NCBI GenBank assembly: GCA_025403435.1
Contig: CM046347.1
Coordinates: 28,236,183-28,300,182 of the forward strand
Source of the DNA: Artocarpus heterophyllus
Taxonomy: Eukaryota; Streptophyta; Magnoliopsida; Rosales; Moraceae
Direction of reading: 5' to 3'
DNA: 64,000 bases
Positions 1 through 12,221 of this stretch are shown one piece after another. The translations under genes were made by a program, and so were the position numbers. The notes beneath the pieces are model-generated. The model was not told where the DNA came from, did not search any database, and saw nothing but the letters and a program-made list of their open reading frames with translations. The number at the start of each line of letters is the position of its first letter. Position 1 is the stretch's first letter.

Positions 1-1261
1 AAAAAACTTCAAATTATTTTGTGAAAACTTTAAAAGAAAATAATGACAAATAATGCCAACAAATGAATAAGTGTACATATATGCTTTTTTATGAGTTTTG
101 TTTAATTACTTGTTTCAATTTTCTATTATAATTTTATAAAATAAAACTATAATTCATTAATAAAAGGGTAAAATGGAAATTTCTAGTCAAAAAACATGAA
201 CTCGTATAGCATTTTTGAAAACTATGGGAGTTTTCATATTTTCAAAAAAAAAGAGTATCAATATGATATTTCTCTAAAACATAGGGTGCCGAAATGAAAA
301 TGTCCTAAAATTCTCTTTGAACTTTGTCTTGATTAAGATTTTTGTCCTAAGAAATATTATACTTATCTATGCATGTATAATATTGGATCATAACTTATAT
401 TTTCTTTCTTTCTTTTTTTTCATTATTTTTTGCATTTTCATTGTCTTCTTTATCGTTCTATCATTTCATTGTTGTTTTCTTTTTATTTTACAATTTCATT
501 TTCTATGTTATTCTTTGAAATACTTTTATCCTCTTACTTGATCCTACTAAAATATATTGTTAGGTTTTTCTAATTAGCCCACCATAATAATTTTTTTGTT
601 GGATATGTCTTTTTGGATAAAAAGTTTTTTTCATACCATTCTATTAACTATTATTTTATAATTAATCTATTCTTCCCAATATATTCTTATCGGGGTGATT
701 TTGAAATATGCTTTTCTCTTTCTTCTTCTTTAACATCTTCTCTTTTATATGTATCCATACTTAATTTTTTGTTCTTTTTTTTCATTTTATATACGGTAAA
801 ATGCTTTTTCAATATACTTGTTTTAAATAGTCTTTTCCTCATATGTTCTTGAAACATATTTTTTCATATGTCTCACTATTTAATTATATATTTTGTGAGC
901 GATACTTTTGAAGATATTTGTGTTAGTTGCGTTTCAACTAACAACTAATTAAGATATTTATTTTTAAATAGATTTAAAAATATAATAACATAATAATCAA
1001 ACCTTTTAACACATGAACTCTCCACGTGTTAGTGTTGAGTGTGTGTAATCCTATGTCATGGCATCACTCAAACCATTGAGTTTTAATTTATAAACTTCAA
1101 GATGTTTACACAAAACTCAAGTTTTGACATACATTATTTATTGTACATCCTTCCACACACCCAACTACAACACAGACATTGATCTCTAATTAACAACACA
1201 AAGTATTACACACACTTATCGAGAATACCTGATGAAACTCGCTGAAACGAATTCAAAGAAA
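1..1261. other. AT-rich 3' flank of the dioxygenase gene
   Basis: No convincing gene is visible. The stretch is AT-rich with poly-T tracts. Positions about 155-306 resemble the inner-to-outer sequence of a terminal inverted repeat of the same style as the Mutator-like element at 12,136-22,974, with phrases meaning 'gene-poor A/T blocks ending in aaatgaaaatgtcc'; its partner would lie outside the window. The last part, next to the stop codon at 1,262, would be the 3' untranslated region of the minus-strand dioxygenase gene. No clear polyadenylation signal could be assigned. Confidence 0.4.
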
Positions 1262-1498
1262 TTAAACACCACAAAAGCTTTTGAGGCAAAGCCTGGTTTT
1301 TCTATCACTATATTGGAGTGCAACATATTCAGGATGATTCAGTGGTTTGTAGAGCAAAGAGTGTTCTTCATCGACTAGCTCCTCTGGAACACTTATGGTT
1401 CCTTTGCAGTAGGTAAGTAACAAGAGAGAGTATCTCACTTTGCTTCCTCTGAGTATGACACGATGCGTGCAGGGTTTTATTCTGTCGTTACTCCATAA
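1262..1498 (-). pseudogene. 2-oxoglutarate/Fe(II)-dependent dioxygenase, exon 3 (C-terminal)
   Basis: This 237-nt exon encodes the C-terminal 78 residues of a plant 2OG/Fe(II) dioxygenase and ends in TAA at 1,262-1,264. The reading opens with LWSNDRI and contains the distal iron-binding histidine in CTHRVIL, the 2-oxoglutarate-binding Arg-x-Ser as RYS, the conserved PEELVDEEH block, a YKP motif and the family-typical ending FCGV. A splice acceptor (ACTTGTAG) lies directly before position 1,498. Phase 0 matches the phase-0 end of exon 2 at 11,446, so the two halves of the catalytic core join as DALQ-LWSND. The exon itself is fully open. The next exon lies about 9.9 kb away. Family known: cytosolic enzymes oxidising small molecules (gibberellins, glucosinolate side chains, other specialised metabolites). 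The substrate here cannot be told. Confidence 0.85.
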
Positions 1499-4400
1499 CT
1501 ACAAGTGAGCCGAACGACAAATACACATCCATGTTTACAATATAAATAAAATATTATTTTAATAACTACAGCTTTAGTTCTACCAAAAATACGTATATAT
1601 ACCGGTGGTGTACCACGTGATTTTACTGTTATGATACACCCATCAAATGAATAGTTGAAATTGCGTACTTTAATTATATCAACCTCATTACAAAAGTATT
1701 AAATACTCTACCTAAAACGTAAGCATGCCCAAAAAAATTTACATCTTAAAATTTACATGGCTAAGATGCAAATTTTTTTGGATTGTTTTCATAAATGCCC
1801 TCAAATTATGTACTCTATTTTATTTTGCCCTGTAACTTTGCAAAATCAATCACAATGCTCTTGATCCATAGAAAACATATCAAAAATACCCCCTCCATCC
1901 AATTGCATCTATGTACTTAACAAAATTGCTCATGTGACATCTTATGAACAATTAATTAGAGGTATTTAATTCTAACTAAACCTATAAAACTAATTCAATA
2001 TTTTAAAAATTATAAGAAGAAAAAGATTGTAAAAAAAAACCTAAAATCCTAAAAGCCTCATAATCCCCCGTAATCCAAAAAACTAATCACATAAACAACC
2101 CCTTTCCTATACACGGTGGTGACCTAGACCACGCTGCCCAATGCTTAGTGATCAGACCACCCCTTCCCCTATGCAACTAGTGGTCAGAACCCCCCAACCC
2201 CCTCCTACCCTCATTTGGCCACCCTACACGTTGGATAGCTCCCACGTTACCCCACCTACAATCGCTTTGTCTCACATCGACCTAGACTCCTCTTTCCTTG
2301 CCTCACCCTGTGAGGGCAAACCCTACTACAGCCAGCCCATTGACCCAACCAACCACTCGCATCTCGCCTTCCCCCTTCACACACCCATATATGTGTGTAT
2401 ATATATATAGAGATAGAGAGAGAGAGCAGGGTCGTGATGGTGGCTTGCATGGTGGCAGCAGCAAGCTGTTCATGATGAAGGCGACAATCTTATTATGGTC
2501 ACTGCCTATAAGGCTTCCAGTATCGGTCGATGTGAAAGGTAGATACATGTGCAAGGGTTTTTTTTCTTTTATATGTTAAAAGGGATGGAAGGCTAAGATT
2601 AAATGTAGGTAGATCAATGGTTGTAATCAATTGGGGAATATTTTCAATTTTTTTTTCTTTTATATATTTATTTAGAGTTTAATGATTTTAATTATTTTTA
2701 ATTATTCCATGTTAGCAAAATTTTTGTTCAAGTTTATAGACAAAATTAAACAGAGACAGCATTTTGAATGATTTTTTTATAACTTGGGGGCACTTTTCTT
2801 TAATAGTGAAATGTACTACAAAGTTTGGGGGATCTATAAAAGTAGTCTTTTCTTTAATAGTGTTAAAACGGGGAAATGCTACAATTGTGTGGCAATATAA
2901 CACCCTACTTATAGTATGTAATTTAGTGTGGCTTAAATTTTTATCTGATAGTGAGTAGTGAAGTTGGCCATATGCATAATAAATTGAAATTGTAGAATAT
3001 TTCATAAATGTTGTTTTTGTTGGAAAGGAGGTAAGGATAAGGTTGGAAATTGGTTATAAAGGAAGAAAATAATTTGGACTTAACATTTTTGGACGGTTAT
3101 AAAGGAAGAAAATAATTTGGACTTAACATTTTTGGACAAAAATGGAAAGAGAGGAGGCTTCATTTAATGGTCTTGATGGACATAGCAGAGCTTGAATTAG
3201 TGCAAGGGAGGTTGTGAGAATGCAGAGGCTTCTTCTTGTCTAGAAGCTTCTTCAACCGCACATCACCCAGTCTAGAGAGCTCCTTTGCCTTCAAGGACTT
3301 TGTGAAAACTCTAATATGAAGATTCCTTAGTGAGGGAGCCAAGATTTTGCAAAAAGGAGGAAATTTCGAGATGGGAAGCGCAAAGAGCATGAATTTTTGG
3401 AAATTTTGAAGCAATTGAAGAAGATGGTATAAAAAGAGAAGAATATGGGATCTCTTAGCTTAGAGAAACAAATGGTTTTTTTCAAATCAAAATTGTGTGA
3501 TTCAAAATTAGGAACAAAAGAAAGGTGTTTTTTGATCAACATTTCAAATGTCAACTCAAAATTCAAGCCAACAAAATATCAAGTTTGTGATCAATTTCTA
3601 CAACCCTATAACTTCTTCTCCTTCGACAGTAAAAAAAAAGATGATCTGCACCTTCTCTTCTCTAGTGTTCTTTGTACAAGTGATTATTTGCTAAATGAAG
3701 AACATGGATTACCAATCTTTTTCTTTTTGGTAAATTATATGACTTAGGTCAAAATTTTGTGAATTGGAAGGTGAATAGCCTATTTATAAACTTTTAAAAT
3801 AATAGACCATTTAACTTTTAAATGCTTTATGTTCCTATTTTGCCCTTGGATTTAATTTTTCCCCTTTTTCTTTTATTTCCTTAAAATTCTATCTCCTCTT
3901 TACAACAATCTTCTTTGACCTGCAACTCATCTTCTTTGGTGAAGTGACAACCACCCATCTAGAAAGCACAAACAAATAACTGGATTTTGCAAGCATGACA
4001 CCCCTTACCAGGGGGTTTTTTTCTCTAAGATCACGGCCAGATTTAGAGTCATTGCCTTGACTTCTGTTGTGTTGCTATCCCTCGTCGTAGTGGTCAAAGT
4101 CGCCACCACAAGAGGACATTTAATGAAGATTGCAAACAAGAGCATGATCATCATATTGAGAAATTGGAAAGATCTCCCCCTGCAATGGAAAAGACGAGCT
4201 GTGAAGCAAGCACCATCCATGTCTACTTATAGGACGCGAAGCTCACGATGAAATTCTAGTTCGTTGGTTGTGGTGAGGAGATTGACAGCCATTGTGGTCG
4301 CACGCAAGCACTAGAGAGATTTCCCACGTGCTAGAGAAGACAATTTGTTGAGAGCAACTAGAGAAAGAGAAGAGGAAGACGATCTTCCTTCATTGGAGTT

Positions 4401-5531
4401 CAAGGTGGCTGACTTAACGGCGGTGCAATGATAGATCCCATCAAATGAAAAAGGAGAGAGAAAGAAGAAATGGTAGAGAGAAGGAGGGAGAAACAAGGAG
4501 AGAGAAAGAAGGAAAAATGTATAAATGTATAAAAAAGAAAGAATGAATGAATGAAAGAGAAGAAAGGGAATGAAAGAGAGTGGAGGAGATACAATAAGAT
4601 TAGGGTTTGAGGAGGGTGCAGAAACTTAAAGTAGAGGTTTTTTACATTTTTGTTGGATAAAAGCTGAAATCTTCAACAAGATATGCTATTTCCTAGGGTG
4701 TTAAATCCATCAATATGCGAAATTTACCTAATCCTATCCAATTTGAAGATTTTAGATTGGCTAAGAAGAGTTTTGGATTGATAATGGTTTAAGAAAATTC
4801 CAATCTGAAGGTTTTCGACTAAATTATGGATTGAGCAATTCTTAATCCGTCAAATCTGTTAATTCAAAATCTAATATATATATATTATTTTTAATAATAT
4901 GCATAATTAACATTTAATGAACGAACAACACTTCAGTTTGAATCTTTAAAGAAATCTTCATTTTGAATTTCATTAATGCGAGCTGTCTTAATTGAATTAA
5001 TTGCAACAAATTTAATTTTATTGACCTATTTTGTATTATGGCATATTAATTTTTATTTTTGATGAATAAATTGGCCTTCAATATTCATTTTTTAAAGTTC
5101 CAAGCCAAAATTTTTAATTTGAAGGTTTTGGTACAGATTGGGATTTTCCAAATCTAAAAGTTTTATATTGGATTGTGAATTGGCCAAAATTCATGAAATC
5201 GAATCCATGAACACCCATCAATATTTACAAAAGTATTTAAAACTTTGGTCTATTGATTATTATTCATCATTTTATTTGGTCAATTTCTCTCATTCTCCTT
5301 TATTTTTTTTTTAAAAAAAAGGTAGATGACTAGTTGACTACCAATAAAAGTTATTTACAAAGACCAAATTACCCTTAAGTAGACTGTTATATAAATTCTG
5401 CAAGTATAGCAATAGAAAAATTTTGGTGGAATACATTTCTAGGTTTATTTGATAGAGTCATTGAACCTTCCCCCTCATGCTCTTATAACTTTTGGATTAC
5501 ACACTATGAGTAATGTGCCATGTGCATGCAT
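1499..5531. other. Intron 2 of the dioxygenase gene, distal part
   Basis: No gene is visible in this 4 kb. It holds a C-rich low-complexity stretch (2,095-2,390), a short TATA/GAGA microsatellite (about 2,390-2,430), a perfect 43-bp tandem duplication (3,052-3,137), a GA-rich tract (4,440-4,590) and much AT-rich DNA. Phrases at about 1,770-1,900 and 2,760-2,960 look weakly like opposed ends of another decayed TIR transposon, but I cannot align them convincingly. A minus-strand reading at 3,160-3,414 has a lysine/leucine-rich stretch that I do not recognise. Confidence 0.5.
3052..3137. repeat. Perfect 2 x 43 bp tandem duplication
   Basis: The 43-bp unit beginning GGTTATAAAGGAAGAAAATA occurs at 3,052-3,094 and is repeated without change at 3,095-3,137. 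The perfect identity implies a recent duplication. Confidence 0.95.
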
Positions 5532-8500
5532 TATTGGTTGATCTAAAATGATTTTAATGAAAATAGCATAAATGTGGTAAGGTTGTGGAATGCATACAAC
5601 AAAAATTTTCTCAACACTTTTGTAAAACATGCAATAGATTATATTAATTCAACGCTTAATCACCGATGGGAAAGAGGAGACCAGAATTCTTCTAATGGGA
5701 AGGACATTCTCAAGGTAAAACCAACTTCTTCTTACTTACTCCTAGACACCAAATGGACGCATGTGTGGGTATTGAAGGAACTAAGAGTTTCTAACAATCA
5801 CTCTCCATACTTTTCTTTCCCGTTAATCTCAACGCATGAGCAAAGCAGGACTAGGAATGAAGAATTTTTTTCTCTCCTTTTCTTTCTCTACATGCTACAC
5901 TAGGCTGTCTGTCAGCGATTTTACAGTCTCTCTAAGACTCTTAATTGTGTGTAAAATAAATAGAGGAGACCTTTATTTATAGAAAGTGGGAGACCCAAAT
6001 AATTATGCAAGTTTCATTTATTTTAATTTTAAATATCACATATTTAATTAAAATAAAAGGGAAAAGTTTCCCCTTCCTTATACTACTTGTGGTACCACAC
6101 AGAAAGAGATTCTCTATGTATATGGTGCCAAATACCTGCTAATAGATGAAAGAATATTGCTTGTTACCATTTAAGTTTCCAAATTTGTTACCATTTAAGT
6201 TTCCAAATTTGAATTAAGTCACATTTATCTAAAAATAGAAATTTGAAATATGCAAACTTGGTGAACAACCTTTGGACTACACATTCTTTGTTCCTGTATA
6301 CACTATAAATAGTGGGTGGGACCCACTGTGTCTCTTCCGCAATTTTAATTATTATTAAATAATCTTACTTTTTAAAAATTATAAATTAATTCATAATTAA
6401 TTTATTATGAGAGATTTCATTTAGAATTTATAATTCTAAATTAATTAATTAAACTAATAATTTCACTTGTCTAAACATTGGTTACAAGGATGGTAGGAGA
6501 CTACTAGATGGCCACATAATTTCAAGCTTCAATAAAACCAATATATTAACTAAACTCTTTAATTTATATTCTTACTCCACTAAAAACTTGGAATTGCATG
6601 CTTGAAATTATAAATATAATCATTCATTTCTTAGAGTTGTCCATTTGATATAGTCATTGCACATAAATTGATCCACCATAAATGTTTTATTATTAAAGCT
6701 AGATAAAATCCGTTAAGCTGTCTAATTACTTCTTTATTCTTGAATACCATTGATTCTCTACGAATAATAAATTTATGAACTTAATCACAACTTGAGCACT
6801 TATATTATTCAAGAGCCTTCTCAATACTCAAGAAATTATTTATCTGCTTCTCGTTAGAGGAAAAATGGATTCCATCTTGTAATATTAACATTCCTAGCTA
6901 CTTACTTTATTATGCTTTCAAGATACAAATGATATATTTGCTTCTTGTTAGAGAATGAATAGATTCCATCTTATAATATTAATACTCCTAGCTATCTACT
7001 TCATTATGCCTTCAAAATACAAGAGATAAGAGTAGATTCTCAAATCTATATAAAGTAAATCAAAAGACATAACTCTATAGATAGGAGTCTGCTAATAACT
7101 CAGAATTAAAATCATATACATGACCATCAGTTGATGTGAGAATCTAATCCTGGGTTATATATATATACATATACTAATAGTTTTATATATGATCTTAGTC
7201 CTGAATTAATAGTAGACTGCTAATTATAGAATTATGTCTTTTGATTTACTCGATACAGATTTGAAAATCTAAGCTTATCCTTTAAATTTTTAAGGCATAA
7301 TGAAGTAGGAAGCCAAGAGTGTTAATATTAAAAATTGGATCCATTTCTTCCTTAACAAGGAATAGATAAATAATTCTCTTAAGTATTGATTCGGGTCTCA
7401 AATAAGATGAGCGCTTAAATTCCTGATTAAGTTCATGAATTTAGTATGTATTAGAAAATCAGTAACACTTAAGGATATAGACGTAACTAGAGAGATTAAT
7501 AGATTTTACATATATCTAATTATGAATTTTTTTATTAAAAATCATATATTAAATGGACAAGTCTAAAGTATGAGTAATTAAATCTATAATTTAAAGAATG
7601 CAATTTTAAGTTTTTAGGGGAGTAACATTAGAATTAATAAAAGAGTAATATATTACTTAAAAAGTTTAATTATTATATTAGTTTTATTAGAGTTTGAAAT
7701 TATGAATTTATATTAGTCCCTTGCCATCCTTTCAAACATTGTTTGGACAAGTAGAATTATTAGTTTAGTTAATTAATTTAGAATTATGAAATTTAGATTA
7801 ACAATCACTCAAAATAAATTAATTATGAATTGATTTGTAATTATTAAATAATAAGATTATTTAATAAACAATATTTAATTTTAGAAGGCAAAAAGTGAGT
7901 CCCATCACTGTGTGTAGCTTGTGACAACACAAGGAAAGGTTCCTCATGAAGTTCAAGACTTGTTCATCAAGTTTTTTATTTCTAGAAGTTTCCATTATTA
8001 AATAATATGATCTTTCCGCGTTGAAAATTTGAAATTTGGAAACAAATCATATCAAGAAACAACCAGTAATCCTCCCTTGATTGATAAGAGGTTAGCACCA
8101 CAACCACAGAGAATCTCTTTGTGTATGAGGCCACATATAGATAAGGAAAAAGGAAAGCTTATCTTTTATCTTTTATTTTATTTAAATATGTGATATTAGT
8201 TTATAGTAATAGAAGTTTTCAAGATTAATAAGGTCTCTCATCCTCTATAAATAGAGGATTTCTATATTTATTTTACACACAATTGAGAGTCTTGCTAAGA
8301 CTACAGAACTCTGTTAGGAAATCTAGTAGTAGGTGTGTAGAAAGAGAGAAAAAAAAAGAGAAGAATTGTTCTTTCATTCCCAGCCTTGTTTTGCTCATGT
8401 GATGAGATTAGTTAGAGAGAAAAGTGAGCAAGTGATCAATTGGTAAACCCTAATTTTGTTTACATCCACACGGACATATGTTCGGTGCCAAGGACTATGT

Positions 8501-8715
8501 GTGGAAAATAGTTGTTTCATATTGAGAACGATTCCCATTTAAGATCTCCAACCTAATTAATTACCTCGATTGGGTAAGCATAAATTGTATATATATTTAT
8601 TAAGCATTAATTAATATAACTATAGTATTCTTTTACAAAAATTTTTGTTATATACGTTGCACACCTTTACCATGTTTCTACCTATTTTCCCTAAAATCAT
8701 TTTAGGAAACCAACA
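5532..8715. repeat. 3.2 kb imperfect palindrome (long inverted repeat)
   Basis: The left arm (5,532 to about 7,120) reappears as its reverse complement in the right arm (about 7,160-8,715). Checked landmarks: TTGGTTGATCTAAAATGATT at the left end against the complement of the CATTTTAGGAAACCAACA end at 8,715; catgagcaaa...ggaatgaa at 5,837 against 8,395; the CTATAAATA block at about 5,975 against 8,250; the ataatcttac/attaattcataattaattta block near 6,360-6,400 against 7,800-7,860; and gtctgctaataactcag near 7,090 against 7,210. The centre is a TA-rich run near 7,150. The arms differ by many substitutions and small indels, so the structure is old. The outer CCAACA end and a TATA-like box about 460 bp inside each arm would fit two head-to-head LTRs. 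A foldback transposon is the alternative. No target duplication was found. Confidence 0.85.
6163..6210. repeat. 2 x 24 bp tandem repeat in left arm
   Basis: The unit GTTACCATTTAAGTTTCCAA plus ATTT occurs twice in a row in the left arm of the large palindrome. The corresponding place in the right arm (about 8,030) has a single copy, so the duplication came after the arms were formed. Confidence 0.9.
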
Positions 8716-8873
8716 AACTGTAGTTTCATCAATAAAAGTTGTTTAAAAAGTTAAAGAAAATATGTTTATATAATAATAAAATTTTTGTTTATCCAAAAAA
8801 TTCCTTCTATATCCTATCTCACTATAACAATTAATCAAGGTTAATATTTTTTTCCTTTTACTATTTTGGTTGC
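8716..8873. other. Short AT-rich spacer in intron 2
   Basis: AT-rich sequence between the palindrome and the gypsy-type LTR; nothing recognisable. Confidence 0.5.
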
Positions 8874-10780
8874 TGTAACACCCCTGAATTTTAAAATGGG
8901 ATTTATTATGTTAAGTTTAATTATTAAGTGTGTCAAGTGTGAATTTAATGTTAATTTTGCTCATTTAAGATTTTATTTCATCTATTACATTTAAAAATTT
9001 TATTTTTAGTTCTTAAAATACCAAATGATTTTTTTACTCCACATTTTCCCCATATTAACCAAAATGCCCTTGAGCTTTTTATTTTTCTTTCCCTCTCACT
9101 CTCTTTCTTATTTCTCTCTTTCTTCCCATCTCTCTCTCGTCTCTTTTTCTCTCTCTCTACACACACTCTCATTCCCTCTCTTTTTCTCTAATTTTTCGTT
9201 GATTTAAGCCAGAATTGAGGTTCCAATCATCATGTTTTTATCAAAAAACACCATTAAAGGTTATCTTTCTCTTTTCTTTAAAATCTCAACGTTTTAAGTT
9301 TCAATTTTTCAATTTTTCTTTGAATGTTGAATTCAAACTTTGATGAGCTTAAATAATGTTCAATTTGAGTTTGTAAAGACTTGTTTTATTATGAATCTAA
9401 GCTTTATTTGAACAAAAATCCATTGAAATAAGTTTTTACATTTTTCTTTGATTTTCAAATCATAGGTGAAATTGAGTTTAAATTTGGAAAACATGGTTTA
9501 AATTTATTCTATTATGATTTTTTAAGCTTTATGCATGATTTTTGTACTCTAGGAATTGGAAAACAGGTTTAAATTTGAGTATTGAGTTTGGAGAGGTCAA
9601 AACTTGAAACCTAGAAATTTCTAGAATATCCAGTAAGGCAGGCTGAACTTAAAGTTCGGCATGCCAGATTTATGAGTCAATAGGCCAGATTTATATCATC
9701 TGTAGATCAGACTCAAGCAAGGTTGGTTGGCTGGTTCTAGAGTTCAGTAGGCCAGAGCAGGATGTTCAGTAGGCCGACTGTACATTTAGAATTAGCATTT
9801 TTATTTCCAATTTTCAATGCTTAATGATTTAGAAATGCTTTAAAATGATTATGATTTTGAGTTATGATTATTTTGAGTCAAAGGGCACACTGATAATTAA
9901 ATTAACATAATGGTATTTTTTGAATGTGATTTATGAATTTAAATGCAGTTTTCAAGGTTTTGAATGTATATAGAGCATACGTTGAATTTTATTTGAAGCT
10001 TATGCTATTGGAATTTCCAATGGGGTAGGATATAAATTTCTATCCCTTTCTTTGGCAGCCTTGTTTAAACTGTTTTGGCCAAATGCTTAATTTTTAAATA
10101 ATTGTTGAAATGATGTCTGCCTTTGATCTTAAAGCATTATATTTTGATAGCCTTTTGGATTTCCAAAACCCATACGGTGATGCCTCATCAAGTTGCTTTC
10201 AAGAAAGTGTTTTTATTTATTTGTTAAGACTTTGAGATTTATTTCAATTAGAATGATTTGTGAACAATCCTCTGTTTTTTATTACTATTTTAAAACAACT
10301 TGTTTTTAACTAATTATTCTCCTAAGCCTTTCGTTCATGTTTTCTTGTTTTTAAAAATCCCCCTTTCAGGTTTGAAGAGGAAGAAAGGTCCCAAGATCAA
10401 AACCTAGCTCTATGAGTAAAATGATATTTTCTCTAGAATTGTGGTATGATGCGTTTACTGTACGACTGCCCCGATCTGACGTTGACGTCATGTCGTCTTT
10501 GTGAGTTTTTATATTTTTAATTTACTTCAAAGAAGATGATTTACGATGGTTTTTAGTAATCTCGTATTACTATTATTATTATTTGTATTTTATTTGCCTA
10601 CCAACTTTCATGGTAAGTGACCACGTGATGGTGAATGAGAACAAGATCTCAGCCCCACCTTCGTGGCATGCACGTGATGGTGACCATCGATGATATTTAT
10701 TTACTTTCTACGTATATTTATTTACCTTAATTTTAACTTCTTTACCTAAAACCTACTGACCCCCACTTCAGGACGTCACA
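8874..10780 (+). mobile_element. Probable solo LTR, Ty3/gypsy-type
   Basis: The 1,907-bp segment starts TGTAACACCCCTGAATTTT and ends GACGTCACA, the TG...CA form and CG-rich ends typical of plant Ty3/gypsy LTRs. No gag or pol lies next to it, so it looks like a solo LTR left by LTR-LTR recombination. Flanking pentamers are GTTGC on the left and GTTAT on the right, a target duplication if two transitions are allowed. Inside are a CT-rich tract (about 9,080-9,190) and a cluster of GGCAGGCTGAA/TTCGGCATGCC-like motifs (9,636-9,780). The same order in reverse is seen in the LTR pieces at 32,655-33,677 and 38,186-39,225, so I take these as one family. Confidence 0.7.
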
Positions 10781-11445
10781 GTTATCTATCATGTTATTTG
10801 AAATGTATATATTTTTATTTATTTAGAATATGGCATTTAATATTTGAGATCCTCTCCCAAATAAAGAAAAGGAAAGCATGAGTCAAGGAAAAAGATCACT
10901 TTAAATCATGATTTTAAATGTGCCACCATATTATAAAGTTAGGTAATATTGTGTTTGGTGAAAATTTTTAAGGATTAGATTAGATAAACTCTTATCCAAT
11001 TCATGCTCAAATCTTTCTAAAATAGGATTTGGCATCGGCTTATTCTCTACAAAAGCATGGGACTAAACAAGATACACTGTTAATTGGAGCACACTGGAAA
11101 AATTTTTAGGAATCTATTTGTAGAGATGGAAAATTTTTGAGACCAAATTGTAATTTTTAAAAATTAAGGGACCCAATTGCAATTTTTATGCGACAAATAT
11201 TTAAAATTAAAATTATATATTTTCCCATCAAATTTTTTAAAATTGCCACCTAACCTCAACATTTCAAAAATGTTTGCAAAACGTATTAATAATTAAAATT
11301 TAGTCATACCCTTATATACTCAAATCCAATCTCTCATACTAACCTGCCTACTATTGTCCTATCCTACAATACTAAATAGGCTTTAATGTATTAATAACCA
11401 ATTAATGAATATATATGTATATATATGTTTATATATGTGCCCTAC
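10781..11445. other. Intron 2 of the dioxygenase gene, 5' part
   Basis: AT-rich intronic sequence without a recognisable gene or repeat. It runs up to the splice donor (GTAGGG on the minus strand, 11,445-11,444) that ends exon 2. Confidence 0.6.
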
Positions 11446-11788
11446 CTGCAAAGCATCACTTGCCATTACTATAAAGGATGAAGATGAGCCATCAAAAACA
11501 ATCCATGAGCCATCCTTTGTTTTGATCTCCAACTCATTTACACCGTTATCGTGTATTATGGTGGTGAAGCTTAAGTCAGCGTGCTCACCAATGGCCACGT
11601 AGGGTCCTTCCTTGATTTGTTGCTGATCATCAGGTTATAACTTGTATCTAGTGAATTTGAGAACATATTCAATAGATTCAATATGTGAATCGCAGTCATG
11701 CTTTTCCACACCATAGGAGTCGAATATCATTCTCATCACCATTTGATCCAGACCTGCCACCAATTTCCCGTGCGAATGCGCAGTTCCA
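11446..11788 (-). pseudogene. 2-oxoglutarate/Fe(II)-dependent dioxygenase, exon 2 (catalytic core)
   Basis: The minus-strand reading gives a recognisable 2OG dioxygenase core. It starts with a helix containing LVAGLDQMVMRMIFDSYGVEK, followed by IESIEYVLKFTRYKL, then AIGEHADLSFTTIIHDNG with the iron-binding His-x-Asp as HAD, and then LEIKTKDGSWI and SSFIVMASDALQ. A good splice donor (CAG|GTAGGG) follows DALQ, and an acceptor (ten T, then GGTAG) precedes 11,788. An in-frame TAA at 11,635-11,637, just after RYKL, truncates the frame. If the acceptor is used as seen, the exon needs two bases from exon 1, but exon 1 supplies one. The gene is therefore probably non-functional unless the stop is a sequencing error or another splice site is used. 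Confidence 0.85.
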
Positions 11789-12135
11789 CTACCAAAAAAA
11801 AAAGTACTTGAGCAAAAATATGACTAATTAATATCAATAGATATATGACAAAGTGCATAACCAAAAAAATTACAAAGTGCATTATGGGGTGAATATATCC
11901 CTAACAATTCAGCAAAAGTATATAACATACTAGCTTCTTCACTACAAGAAAACAAATCTTTTGCGACCAAATAATTGGTCACGAAATGTGTAAAATTTGC
12001 TTTATACCATAACAATTTTCCACTTTACATTATAATATATGAGAGCTTTATACTGTTTGTACTTGAAACTAAATTGTTAGAACCACAATCCTAAACTCCC
12101 TACATTTTTTATGCTAAAAGGTGTGAAAAAATAAA
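11789..12135. other. Intron 1 segment with a CACTA-type end
   Basis: AT-rich intron sequence next to the exon 2 acceptor. It contains one recognisable element end at 11,940, listed separately. Confidence 0.5.
11940..12000. mobile_element. CACTA-type transposon terminus (remnant)
   Basis: CACTACAAGAAAACAAATC at 11,940 matches the CACTACAAGAAAA terminus of plant En/Spm (CACTA) transposons. It is followed by a subterminal gcgaccaaataattggtcacg, itself an imperfect palindrome of the type usual in CACTA subterminal repeats. I did not find the matching TTCTTGTAGTG end, so the element is a fragment or its other end is too decayed to see. Confidence 0.55.
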
Positions 12136-12221
12136 GGAAAATTTTCATATTTGTACCCTATATTATATCGAAATATGAGTTTGGTACCATATATTTTAAA
12201 AAATTTCATGTTAGTACTTTG

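Noticed and set aside
317..852. Phe/Leu-rich plus-strand open frames near the left end
   Set aside because: They are translations of T-rich DNA without an ATG at the first one and without domain sense.
2141..2579. Pro-rich frames over a C-rich stretch, both strands
   Set aside because: Overlapping frames on both strands come from base composition alone.
4005..4251. Overlapping frames of about 65-70 codons on both strands
   Set aside because: No motif, no neighbouring exon signal, low agreement with any family I know.
9025..9207. Ser/Phe/Leu-rich frame
   Set aside because: It is the CT-rich tract inside the gypsy-type LTR.
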